A stretch of 64,000 nucleotides of DNA from Winogradskyella sp. PC-19 (GTDB lineage Bacteria; Bacteroidota; Bacteroidia; Flavobacteriales; Flavobacteriaceae): positions 2,911,645 to 2,975,644 of the forward strand of contig NZ_CP019332.1 of NCBI RefSeq assembly GCF_002163855.1, in the 5' to 3' direction. This document shows positions 53,305-64,000 of this stretch, piece by piece. The notes under the pieces were generated by a model, which saw only the letters and a list, made by a program, of their open reading frames with translations, was not told the origin of the DNA and did no database searches. The position numbers and the translations under genes were made by a program. Every line of letters starts with the position of its first letter. Within the stretch, counting starts at the first letter, position 1.

Positions 53305-56300
53305 TTAGTGAGAGCCCACGTGACAACCACAAGCACCTCTTGTAAAGCTTTGCGCTTCTTCATGCCATGGAAAGGCTTGATTATATTTTGAATTTTCCCA
53401 ATAGAATTTTGTACGTTCTTTTGGTTCATTTCCTATTTCATTCATAGTTTCCGTATCATACAATCTACCATTAATCATTGTATATACTATGCTTTCTGAA
53501 TTACGAATGTTCTCAAGCGGGTTTTTATCCATAACAATAAGATCTGCCAGTTTCCCTTTTTTAAGAGAGCCAATATCATTAGCAGCTCCAATATAATCTG
53601 CACCATTAATAGTCGCTGCTTTTAAAGCTTCATGGTTAGTCATACCACCTTGTTGCAACATCCATAATTCCCAATGTGCACCAAGGCCTTGTAACTGTCC
53701 ATGAGCACCTAAATTTACTTTAACACCAGCATCACTTAAAGCTTTGCAAGTTTTTGAAACGAGGATATGTCCATTATCGTACTCTTCATCAGGAATCATA
53801 ATTCGATGTCTAGAACGAGAATCGATAATCGACCTAGGCATATATTTTAATAGTTTTTCATTTTCCCAAACATTAGTATTTTGATACCAATACATTTCAC
53901 CATTCATTCCGCCATAATTTACAATAAGCGTAGGTGTGTAGCCAACGTTGCTATGTCCCCAAAGCTCTAGAACATCTTTATAAACTGGCGCTACAGGAAT
54001 ATTATGTTCTACACCAGTATGTCCATCCATAACCATTGTAATGTTGTGATAAAACGTTGAACCGCCTTCAGGGACTACAAAAATACCTTCTTCACGTGCA
54101 GCCTGCAATACTTGTTGACGTTGCTCTCGTCTTGGCTGATTGTAACTTTTTACAGATAATGCTCCAAAAGCTTTTGTTCTTTTTATTGAAGAGCGAGCAT
54201 CATCAAGGTTATTAATAACGGCTTTAAAATCACCATCTGCACCATACAAAATAAATCCTGTAGAGTAGAGGCGAGGTCCGACGAGGCTTCCATTTTTTTG
54301 TAATTCGGAAAGTGCAAAGACAGTTTCAGAATTGGCTGAAGGATCATGAGTAGTAGTAATGCCATAGGCTAAATTGGCATAAAATTGCCAATGTTTTTGG
54401 GTAGTTAAGCCATAACGAAAACCGCCAATATGTGCATGTGCATCTACCATACCTGGCATAATAGTTTTCCCTGTAACATCATATACTTTTGCATCCGACG
54501 GAATTGATACATCTGACGCTTTACCTATGTTTTCAATTCTATTATTATCTATAATAATTATTCCGTTTTCGATGACTTCATCACCTTCCATTGTAATTAT
54601 TCGCGCTCCTTTTAAAACTATTTTTCCTTCAGGTTTATCAGTTTTAGCTTCTAGATTAATTTTAATTCCAGTTTCTATAACCTTGGTGTCCTTTGATACA
54701 TTGGCTGAATAGTATTGATTTCCCAATGTCCAATGAATAGTTTTACTATCCTTAGACCAATGTATATTAATACCAGCGTCCTTTGATAATTTTGTTACAG
54801 GAACAAACTTGGCCTTATCAGTTAGGTCTAATGTTTTTCCAGTCTTAGGCATTGGAGCTATATATACTTTATGTAAATGTATAAATGCTATCCAATTTCC
54901 ATCAGGACTAGGAACCAAGCGGTTTCCATGTTTTGATTTGACATGAATGCGTTCTTCAAAACCATTAATGTCTACACTTTTCAATTCTTTGGTTAAAGCA
55001 CCAAAAAACTGACCTCCTTTTTGATAGATAATTCGTGTATCGTCTCCATTAAATATAGGATAATCACCTTCTTTAGTGATACGTTTTGCATTTGAGCCAT
55101 TAGCATTCATAAGGTATAAGCCCGTTTTTTTGGAGAATGTGTGACCTTGTTCGTTATTACCACCTTCTTTTCGGTACACAATATGCTTTCCGTTGTTTGA
55201 ATATGATGGATTTCTATAAATACCTTTCTCAGAAGATAGCTTTGTTGATGTTCCTCCAATAACAGAAACGGAATGAATTGCTCCAAGATTTTGGTCATTC
55301 CATGTGACATAAGTAATTCTATTTCCATCAGGAGAAAAGGTAGGTTCAAATTCAAAATCGGTTCCAGTGGTTAAGCGTTTTGCTTTACCATTAGGTAATT
55401 CTTGAATGTGTAAATAACCTAAAGCATTAAATACAAATGATTTTCCGTCAGGAGAAGTAACTGCATGGCGAATTACTTTAGCATCAAATTTATCTGGAGC
55501 AACTGGACTATTGACTTCGATTGCTTTGGCAATTTTAATTTTTGCATCAACCTGAAAAGGAATTTCAGAAACGCCTAAAGTATTAATGTTTATTCTTTTT
55601 ATTTTTCCTCCGGACCATATAACAATATCTTCGTCATTTGGCATCCAACTAAAATTAGTATAAACTCCAAAGATTGCCCAAGCTTCTTGCTGGTCTTTGT
55701 TAAGCTTATCATATATAGGCCATTCTTCACCAGAATCTAAATCATGAATATATAGTACGGATTTTGTACGCACACGTTTTACAAAAGCTAGCTTTTTACC
55801 ATCTCTAGATATCTGTGGTCGTGCTGCACCACCTGGACCACCAGTAATTCTTCCAATCTTACCGGTTTCCATATTATATCTATTAATCACATAAATTTGT
55901 TTGTTTGGGTCTTTGTTGTATTGAAAAAATCCTCCAGGATATGCATCTTCACTGTAGTATAAATATTTGCCATCAGGAGATATTGTTGGTTCATTTATAT
56001 CTTGCTGGTCATTCTTCTTTTTTATTAGTTGAATGCCGCTACCACCAGACTTATGATACATCCACATTTCACCAGCTCCAAGAGAGCGTGAAGAAGTAAA
56101 ATGTTTTCTGGCAATTAAATAGTTTCCATCTGGAGTCCAAATAGCATTATTTAGTAATCTAAAGTTTTCTTTAGTGATTTGTTTTGCGTCTGAGCCATCA
56201 CTCTCCATAATCCATATATTATCTCCGCCACCAGCATCACTTGTAAAAGAAATGTATTTACCGTCTGGACTAAATCGTGGTTGGATTTCAAAGGGAAGTC

Positions 56301-56562
56301 CTTCTCTTAATACTTTTGCTTTTCCACCTTTGATATCAAGTTTATATATGTCACCTAGGAGGTCAAAAATAATAGATTTTCCATTAGGACTTACGTCAAG
56401 ATTCATCCAAGTTCCCTCGTTGGTAGATAGTTTTAATTCTTTAAAGTCCCAATTACCTTCTGGGTTAGATACATCCCAAGATTTCTTTTTGTCTTTGTCT
56501 TGACTAAAAGTAATTAATGTAAAAAGTAAAAAAAGACCAGTGATGAGTTTAATACGCTTCAT
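53305..56562 (-). CDS. Secreted TolB-propeller amidohydrolase
   Basis: 1085 residues. Signal peptide (about 1-20, ending ITFSQ). Residues about 45-650 contain repeated PD40/TolB beta-propeller blades of the type SPDGKYISF and ISRDGKKLAF. From about 655 an amidohydrolase domain follows: GKTIMPGMVDAHAHIGG gives the HxH metal site, THDPSANSE, GVEHNIP, and LGAHGQ and then GTLADLIVMDKNPL-like SLKKGKLADLIVMDKNPL. The C-terminus ends with a short Cys/His tail (ACGCHVGSH). Related proteins are annotated as amidohydrolases or peptidases of the Xaa-Pro kind; the substrate is unknown. Monocistronic. Confidence 0.87.
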   Translation of the reverse strand: MKRIKLITGLFLLFTLITFSQDKDKKKSWDVSNPEGNWDFKELKLSTNEGTWMNLDVSPNGKSIIFDLLGDIYKLDIKGGKAKVLREGLPFEIQPRFSPDGKYISFTSDAGGGDNIWIMESDGSDAKQITKENFRLLNNAIWTPDGNYLIARKHFTSSRSLGAGEMWMYHKSGGSGIQLIKKKNDQQDINEPTISPDGKYLYYSEDAYPGGFFQYNKDPNKQIYVINRYNMETGKIGRITGGPGGAARPQISRDGKKLAFVKRVRTKSVLYIHDLDSGEEWPIYDKLNKDQQEAWAIFGVYTNFSWMPNDEDIVIWSGGKIKRININTLGVSEIPFQVDAKIKIAKAIEVNSPVAPDKFDAKVIRHAVTSPDGKSFVFNALGYLHIQELPNGKAKRLTTGTDFEFEPTFSPDGNRITYVTWNDQNLGAIHSVSVIGGTSTKLSSEKGIYRNPSYSNNGKHIVYRKEGGNNEQGHTFSKKTGLYLMNANGSNAKRITKEGDYPIFNGDDTRIIYQKGGQFFGALTKELKSVDINGFEERIHVKSKHGNRLVPSPDGNWIAFIHLHKVYIAPMPKTGKTLDLTDKAKFVPVTKLSKDAGINIHWSKDSKTIHWTLGNQYYSANVSKDTKVIETGIKINLEAKTDKPEGKIVLKGARIITMEGDEVIENGIIIIDNNRIENIGKASDVSIPSDAKVYDVTGKTIMPGMVDAHAHIGGFRYGLTTQKHWQFYANLAYGITTTHDPSANSETVFALSELQKNGSLVGPRLYSTGFILYGADGDFKAVINNLDDARSSIKRTKAFGALSVKSYNQPRREQRQQVLQAAREEGIFVVPEGGSTFYHNITMVMDGHTGVEHNIPVAPVYKDVLELWGHSNVGYTPTLIVNYGGMNGEMYWYQNTNVWENEKLLKYMPRSIIDSRSRHRIMIPDEEYDNGHILVSKTCKALSDAGVKVNLGAHGQLQGLGAHWELWMLQQGGMTNHEALKAATINGADYIGAANDIGSLKKGKLADLIVMDKNPLENIRNSESIVYTMINGRLYDTETMNEIGNEPKERTKFYWENSKYNQAFPWHEEAQSFTRGACGCHVGSH

Positions 56563-56644
56563 GTAATTAGTTTTAATATACTTGTAAGGTACTTAAAAAA
56601 TGAAGTTTTCTATTAGGTCTTTATAGGATTGATAAGGATAAAAT

Positions 56645-56676
56645 AAAAAGCCCAACTCTAAGAGTTGGGCTTTTTT
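56645..56676. terminator. Terminator of the thrS-infC-rpmI-rplT operon
   Basis: GCCCAACTCT, one base, AGAGTTGGGC with A and T runs on both sides; 35 nt beyond the rplT stop on the minus strand. Confidence 0.9.
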
Positions 56677-56710
56677 AAGCGAAATGTTGTTATTAATTTG
56701 GCTAAAAGCC

Positions 56711-57055
56711 CTACTTAACTTTGTTTACTATTGCTTCAAAAGCCGTAGGATTATTCATAGCTAAATCTGCTAGAACCTTACGATTCAATTCGATATTGTT
56801 AGCTTTTAATTTTCCCATAAATTTTGAATAGCTCATCCCATGTTGTCTTGCACCTGCATTAATACGCATAATCCATAACGCACGGAATGTTCTTTTTTTG
56901 TTTCTGCGGTCTCTGTACGAATATTGCATCGCTTTGTCTACCGCGTTTTTTGCTACTGTCCAGACGTTTTTACGTCTTCCCCAATAACCTTTTGCTTGCT
57001 TAAGAACCTTTTTTCTTCTGGCTCTCTTTGCAACTGAATTTACTGATCTTGGCAT
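56711..57055 (-). CDS. rplT: 50S ribosomal protein L20
   Basis: 114 residues. [19 protein letters not shown] at the N-terminus and [17 protein letters not shown] identify L20, an early assembly protein of the 50S subunit. Last gene of the operon, 101 nt after rpmI. In other bacteria L20 represses its own operon by binding leader RNA; a matching site was not verified here. Confidence 0.97.
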   Translation of the reverse strand: MPRSVNSVAKRARRKKVLKQAKGYWGRRKNVWTVAKNAVDKAMQYSYRDRRNKKRTFRALWIMRINAGARQHGMSYSKFMGKLKANNIELNRKVLADLAMNNPTAFEAIVNKVK

Positions 57056-57156
57056 TTCTTTAATTGTTTTTTGTAGTAGGCGACCAACTTGGTACTTGCT
57101 AAATAGTTTTGCCTAACTCCAGGGTTTATAAATTGTTTTAACCGATTAAAACGTTG

Positions 57157-57354
57157 TTACTTTAAACGTAACATTGTTTTAATGTTATCCTCATCTGCTT
57201 TGTGTACCAAAGTGTCATGAGTTAACTTAAGCTTACGCTTTTTAGATTTTTTTGTCAATATATGACTCTTAAAAGCATGCTTTCTTTTAATCTTACCAGT
57301 GCCAGTTAGTTTGAAACGTTTCTTAGCACTTGATTTTGTTTTCATTTTAGGCAT
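57157..57354 (-). CDS. rpmI: 50S ribosomal protein L35
   Basis: 65 residues, very basic: [20 protein letters not shown] and [18 protein letters not shown] are typical. 59 nt after infC on the same strand. Confidence 0.97.
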   Translation of the reverse strand: MPKMKTKSSAKKRFKLTGTGKIKRKHAFKSHILTKKSKKRKLKLTHDTLVHKADEDNIKTMLRLK

Positions 57355-57413
57355 TTTATCCTCTTTTTAATTACGCTTCGCTTATTATCTTAAATACTGA
57401 ATTATTCAGTTTT

Positions 57414-57965
57414 CTATTTCTTCTTTGGAGCAATAAACATAATCATACGTTTACCCTCTAATTTAGGCATTTGTTCTACCTTACCATATTCTTCTAAGTC
57501 TTGAGCAAGTCTTAGTAATAATATTTGACCCTGCTCTTTGAATACAATCGAACGTCCTTTAAAAAACACAAAAGCTTTTAGTTTTGCACCTTCTTTTAAG
57601 AACTTTTCAGCATGTTTCTTTTTAAACTCATAATCATGGTCATCAGTTTGTGGTCCAAATCTAATTTCTTTTACAACTACTTTAGTTGCTTTTGATTTTA
57701 GAGCTTTCTCACGTTTCTTTTGTTCGTAAAGAAACTTCTTATAATCCATAACTTTACAGACAGGCGGCTTGGCATTAGGAGAAATCTCCACGAGGTCAAG
57801 ACCTTGTTCATCGGCAATCGATAAAGCTTTTCTTGTAGGATATACACCTATTTCCACATTATCACCAACTAGTCTTACCTCTTCGGCTCTAATTTTTCCA
57901 TTAATCTTGTGCTTGTCCTCTTGGACTACACGTCTGCTGAAATTTTTTCTTCTACGTATTGCTAT
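57414..57965 (-). CDS. infC: Translation initiation factor IF-3, probably AUA start
   Basis: Prevents premature subunit joining and checks the start codon. The first ordinary start in frame is GTG at 57857, which would give 147 residues and cut the N-domain. Upstream the frame stays open and encodes [20 protein letters not shown] and [13 protein letters not shown], typical IF-3 sequence, back to a stop at 57978. The family N-terminus (M/I)AIRRR starts at ATA (57963-57965), giving 183 residues. E. coli infC uses the rare AUU codon for self-regulation; an AUA or AUU-class start here fits that logic. GYPTRKAL and the C-domain [17 protein letters not shown] are clear. Confidence 0.9.
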   Translation of the reverse strand: MAIRRRKNFSRRVVQEDKHKINGKIRAEEVRLVGDNVEIGVYPTRKALSIADEQGLDLVEISPNAKPPVCKVMDYKKFLYEQKKREKALKSKATKVVVKEIRFGPQTDDHDYEFKKKHAEKFLKEGAKLKAFVFFKGRSIVFKEQGQILLLRLAQDLEEYGKVEQMPKLEGKRMIMFIAPKKK

Positions 57966-57994
57966 GGCTAATAAATTTTAATTAAACGTTATTG

Positions 57995-59935
57995 TTATTT
58001 GAAAGTTTTTAGGCTTTCGTTTACTTGTTTTGTTACTATTTCTGTAAAGGCATCTACACTAATCGTGCCTAAATCTTCTCCGCCGTGAGCTCTTACAGTT
58101 ATAGTGTTGTCTTTTTCTTCTTGCTCACCTACAACAATCATAAATGGATACTTTTGCATTTCTGCTTCACGGATTTTCTTTCCTACAGTTTCATTTCGAT
58201 TATCTGCGAGGGCGCGAATTTCGTTATTTTCTAGCAAATTTAAAACTTTTTCAGCGTATTTTTCATATTTCTCACTGATAGATAATACAATAGCTTGTTC
58301 AGGCATTAACCAAAGAGGAAAATTGCCACCAGTATGTTCTAGCAATATAGCTACAAAACGTTCCATACTTCCAAATGGTGCGCGATGAATCATCACTGGT
58401 CTATGTAGCTCGTTATCACTGCCTTTATAAGTTAAGTCAAAACGCTCAGGAAGATTGTAATCTACTTGAATTGTCCCTAATTGCCATTGTCTTCCAAGGG
58501 CATCTTTGACCATAAAATCTAACTTAGGTCCGTAAAAAGCAGCTTCGCCTTCTTCGACAACAAAGTTGAGTCCTTTGTCTTTTGCAGCATTAAGAATTGC
58601 ATTTTCTGCTTTTTCCCAATTTTCAAGACTTCCGATGTACTTTTCAGGAGTTTTTGGGTCTCTTATTGAAACTTGTGCTGTAAAATTTTCAAAGCCAAGG
58701 GAGCCAAATACATAAAGAACCAAATCTATCACTTCTTTAAATTCTTTATCTAATTGGTCTGGTGTACAGAAAATATGTGCATCATCTTGTGTAAATCCTC
58801 GAACACGTGTTAAACCATGGAGCTCACCACTTTGTTCGTATCTATATACTGTACCAAACTCAGCATAGCGTTTAGGTAATTCCCTGTATGAAAATGGTTT
58901 TGTGTTGTATATCTCGCAATGGTGTGGGCAGTTCATTGGTTTAAGTAAAAACTCTTCGCCTTCATTGGGTGTTGTTATAGGTTGAAAGCTGTCTTCTCCA
59001 TATTTAGCATAATGTCCAGAAGTCTCATAAAGTTCCTTTTGTCCAATATGTGGTGTCACAACCATTTCGTAACCCGCTTTTTTCTGAGCGGCTTTTAGGA
59101 AGTTTTCAAGTCGCTCACGTAAGGCAGCACCTTTTGGTAACCATAGAGGTAAACCTTGTCCTACTTTTCTCGAAAAAGTAAAAAGGTCTAATTCTTTACC
59201 TAGTTTTCTATGGTCACGTTTCTTAGCTTCTTCTAGTAAATGTAAATATTCTGTAAGCTCTTTTTGTTTAGGAAATGAAACACCATAAACACGTGTGAGT
59301 TGCTTTTCATTTTCATCACCTTTATAATATGCGCCAGCAACGCTTAATATTTTAACTGCTTTAATGATTCCAGTATTAGGAATGTGTCCGCCACGACACA
59401 AATCTGTAAAAGTATCATGGTCGCAGAAGCTTATTGTGCCGTCTTCAAGGTTTTCAATAAGGTCAACTTTATATTCGTTTTTACCTTTATACAATTCTAA
59501 AGCATCAGCTTTTGTAATAGAGCGCATTTTAAAATCGTGCTTTCCACGAGCAATCTCTATCATTTTTGTTTCAATAGCTTTAAAATCCTTTTCAGAAATT
59601 GTGCCTTCACCCAAATCCACATCATAATAAAAACCATTATCAATCGCTGGACCAACCCAAAGCTTAACGCCAGGATATAATTCTTCCAAAGCCTGAGCTA
59701 AAACGTGAGCCGAAGAATGCCAAAATGCTTTCTTACCATAATCATCTCTGAAAGTATATAAAACAAGACTACCATCAGTGGTCAATGGAGTGGTAGTTTC
59801 AATAATTGTATTATTGAATTTTGCAGAAATAACGTTTCGGGCAAATCCCTCGCTAATATCTACAGCCACTTCGCGAGGTGTCACGCCTTCTTTAAAAGCA
59901 CGCACCGAACCATCAGGTAAAGTAATTTGTATCAT
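57995..59935 (-). CDS. thrS: Threonyl-tRNA synthetase
   Basis: 646 residues, standard length. N-terminal TGS domain ([24 protein letters not shown]), editing domain with the zinc-type motif [14 protein letters not shown] and the GGHIPNTG segment, catalytic class II core with [10 protein letters not shown] and [17 protein letters not shown], and the anticodon domain. First gene of the thrS-infC-rpmI-rplT operon; 29 nt separate it from the proposed infC start. Confidence 0.97.
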   Translation of the reverse strand: MIQITLPDGSVRAFKEGVTPREVAVDISEGFARNVISAKFNNTIIETTTPLTTDGSLVLYTFRDDYGKKAFWHSSAHVLAQALEELYPGVKLWVGPAIDNGFYYDVDLGEGTISEKDFKAIETKMIEIARGKHDFKMRSITKADALELYKGKNEYKVDLIENLEDGTISFCDHDTFTDLCRGGHIPNTGIIKAVKILSVAGAYYKGDENEKQLTRVYGVSFPKQKELTEYLHLLEEAKKRDHRKLGKELDLFTFSRKVGQGLPLWLPKGAALRERLENFLKAAQKKAGYEMVVTPHIGQKELYETSGHYAKYGEDSFQPITTPNEGEEFLLKPMNCPHHCEIYNTKPFSYRELPKRYAEFGTVYRYEQSGELHGLTRVRGFTQDDAHIFCTPDQLDKEFKEVIDLVLYVFGSLGFENFTAQVSIRDPKTPEKYIGSLENWEKAENAILNAAKDKGLNFVVEEGEAAFYGPKLDFMVKDALGRQWQLGTIQVDYNLPERFDLTYKGSDNELHRPVMIHRAPFGSMERFVAILLEHTGGNFPLWLMPEQAIVLSISEKYEKYAEKVLNLLENNEIRALADNRNETVGKKIREAEMQKYPFMIVVGEQEEKDNTITVRAHGGEDLGTISVDAFTEIVTKQVNESLKTFK

Positions 59936-59961
59936 TATTATTTGTAGTTTTTAATAACTAG

Positions 59962-59992
59962 CAAATATATAGGTATATCATCAACTAGCAAA
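59962..59992 (-). promoter_or_regulatory. Consensus promoter of the thrS operon
   Basis: Minus strand TTTG (59989-59992), 19 nt, TATATTTG (59962-59969): full match. The leader is only about 20 nt, so a T-box or long structured leader is excluded for this promoter. Confidence 0.8.
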
Positions 59993-60359
59993 GCTTACTA
60001 GGTTATTAGTGTTTAATATTTTTGGATGTTTTCACTCATACTCATTTTACAAGTGTAAAAGTGGTAGAGCTTTTGTTTCAACTCCTTATATTTTGTTTTA
60101 GCTTTTGGAAGCCAAATTAATGTGGGCTATTTACGTTGACCCTTAACGCGAATTAGATAAAGGTCATAATTACCTTTATTAGTTTGTAGTTAGTTAAAAA
60201 GGGTATTTACAAGTTTCTCTAATCAGGATACAATTAATAAGGTATACATGTATGATTAAATCTAAGGTATTTTTTTAAAATATTTTGGTTTGTATGTGCT
60301 TTGTATTAAGGGTTTTAGTGAAGTTTAGTAAATAACTTAAAAATAAAGTTGAAAAAAGT
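59993..60359. other. AT-rich gap upstream of the rRNA promoters
   Basis: About 370 bp without a reading frame, repeat or hairpin that I can support. It is AT-rich with many short A and T runs, compatible with upstream elements of the rRNA promoters, but no specific sites can be named. Confidence 0.5.
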
Positions 60360-60390
60360 ATTGTGAGATTAAAAAGTGGTTTTATATTTG
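60360..60390 (+). promoter_or_regulatory. rRNA promoter P1
   Basis: ATTG (60360-60363), 19 nt, TATATTTG (60383-60390) followed by CACCC. The same extended box TTTTATATTTGCACCC recurs at P2. About 305 nt before the 16S. Confidence 0.75.
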
Positions 60391-60482
60391 CACCCTCAAA
60401 ACGGCGAAATAGTTTTGTTTTGAGAAGTTCTTTTAGAGTATTATAGGGTTAAAAAAATAAAATAAAAGTTTTTCATTTTTAT

Positions 60483-60514
60483 TTTGTGAGAAACAAAAAA
60501 GCATTTTATATTTG
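60483..60514 (+). promoter_or_regulatory. rRNA promoter P2
   Basis: TTTG (60483-60486), 20 nt, TATATTTG (60507-60514) followed by CACCC. About 180 nt before the 16S. With P1 it makes a tandem rRNA promoter with identical start regions. Confidence 0.75.
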
Positions 60515-60694
60515 CACCCGCTTAAGAGATAAACGCCTTAAGAGAATTTAAGAAATACGTTCATTAACATATTGAATTGACAGCGTAAGATTTTGTTGGA
60601 AACGACAAAATTAAACAAGAGAATAAATCATATTGAGACTTTGAAAATTCTAAATTAGTTGTTGAAGATAATAGTGGAAACACTTAAAAATTTA

Positions 60695-62220
<1,526 letters not shown>

Positions 62221-62315
62221 CTAGAGAAAGACGACTGATTTATAATAAAAAATCAAAGATTAGATTTGATTTTATTCTCTTGCTGTTAATTTAATTTTAT
62301 AAAATAATTAAGTAG

Positions 62316-62389
62316 AGTCTCATAGCTCAGCTGGTTAGAGCGCTACACTGATAATGTAGAGGTCGGCAGTTCGAGTCTGCCTGAGACTA
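62316..62389 (+). tRNA. tRNA-Ile (GAT)
   Basis: 74 nt in the 16S-23S spacer. Acceptor AGTCTCA/TGAGACT, discriminator A; anticodon stem CTACA/TGTAG, loop with GAT; T-loop TTCGAGT. No encoded CCA. Confidence 0.97.
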
Positions 62390-62462
62390 CTAATTAAAGG
62401 AAATTCTAGAAGTTGGGATTCACAATTCAAAATTCTGAACTCAAAAGTTCTGAATTTCAAAT

Positions 62463-62536
62463 GGGGGATTAGCTCAGCTGGCTAGAGCGCCTGCCTTGCA
62501 CGCAGGAGGTCATCGGTTCGACTCCGATATTCTCCA
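62463..62536 (+). tRNA. tRNA-Ala (TGC)
   Basis: 74 nt in the 16S-23S spacer. Acceptor GGGGGAT pairs with ATTCTCC using two G-U pairs, discriminator A; anticodon stem CCTGC/GCAGG, loop with TGC; T-loop TTCGACT. Confidence 0.97.
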
Positions 62537-62699
62537 CAATTCAGTTTTAATACTGAAAAACGTTCATTGACATATTGAAAAAGATACATGAAATTTATAA
62601 TAGGTAATCGTTTACCTGTTATAGATATAATAATTTAATTGTTAATAGTAAGTCACGAGCTGCTATTAATAATGTAACTCATTAAAAAGACAAAAGTAC

Positions 62700-64000
<1,301 letters not shown>

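Noticed and set aside
57414-57857. infC starting at GTG 57857
   Set aside because: It would remove conserved IF-3 N-domain residues that are clearly encoded upstream in frame.

Overview
The window is chromosomal DNA from a marine-type member of the Flavobacteriaceae (Bacteroidota). The supporting signs are low G+C, promoters of the Bacteroidota type (TTTG, about 19 nt, TAnnTTTG) in place of -35/-10 boxes, almost no Shine-Dalgarno sequences, a type IX secretion C-terminal domain, many short SusE/imelysin-style lipoproteins with acidic residues after the lipid cysteine, split transketolase genes, and a flavobacterial 16S rRNA. The genus cannot be fixed by reading alone. Most of the window is core genome. 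Accessory-looking parts are the iron locus near 3-9.6 kb, a one-gene mobile cassette at 11.3-12.1 kb, the two carotenoid clusters, and some repeat-rich surface proteins.

Layout. 1-2840: 3' end of pyrD, a LysE-type exporter, a membrane M50-like protease and HMG-CoA lyase. 2900-9680: an apparently iron-controlled locus (DUF4856 lipoprotein, imelysin lipoprotein, HTTM membrane protein, TonB-dependent receptor, small Cys-rich protein), with two matching inverted repeats around a near-perfect promoter. 9.7-14 kb: guaB, a cassette with terminal inverted repeats, a Tat-exported class V aminotransferase-like protein and a lipoprotein. 14.1-17.6 kb: carotenoid genes crtD-cruF-crtY. 17.7-24.9 kb: a T9SS cargo protein, three consecutive parvulin/SurA-type foldases, a MoxR ATPase and an acyltransferase. 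25-32 kb: aconitase, rpsT, tRNA-Glu, proS, a Trp/Asn/Gly plus Arg/Ser-rich lipoprotein and an OmpP1/FadL-type barrel. 32.3-34.4 kb: a Crp/Fnr regulator, a tandem-repeat lipoprotein and a TlpA thioredoxin. 34.4-38.2 kb: carH-like regulator, crtI, crtB, crtZ in one operon. 38.2-44.9 kb: tRNA-Leu, tRNA-Lys, aroK, a phosphoribosyltransferase, hslR, an FKBP-like lipoprotein, a barrel protein, transketolase halves and tgt. 45-53.3 kb: LptF/G-type permease, EamA transporter, accA, dnaB, AI-2E-family permease, an AsnB-like exported protein and a class III cyclase. 53.3-60 kb: a TolB-propeller amidohydrolase and the thrS-infC-rpmI-rplT translation operon. 60-64 kb: an rRNA operon (two promoters, 16S, tRNA-Ile, tRNA-Ala, 23S cut by the window end).

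How the genes work together. crtB and crtI (phytoene to lycopene), crtY (cyclisation), crtZ (ring hydroxylation), cruF (1',2'-hydration) and crtD (3',4'-desaturation) together would suffice, from geranylgeranyl diphosphate, for zeaxanthin and saproxanthin/myxol-like carotenoids. The regulator at the head of the crtI operon carries both signatures of the B12-based light sensor CarH. The iron locus looks like a complete surface-to-periplasm uptake unit with two poorly understood components (HTTM and the Cys-rich protein). No CRISPR array, prophage, restriction system or insertion sequence transposase was seen.
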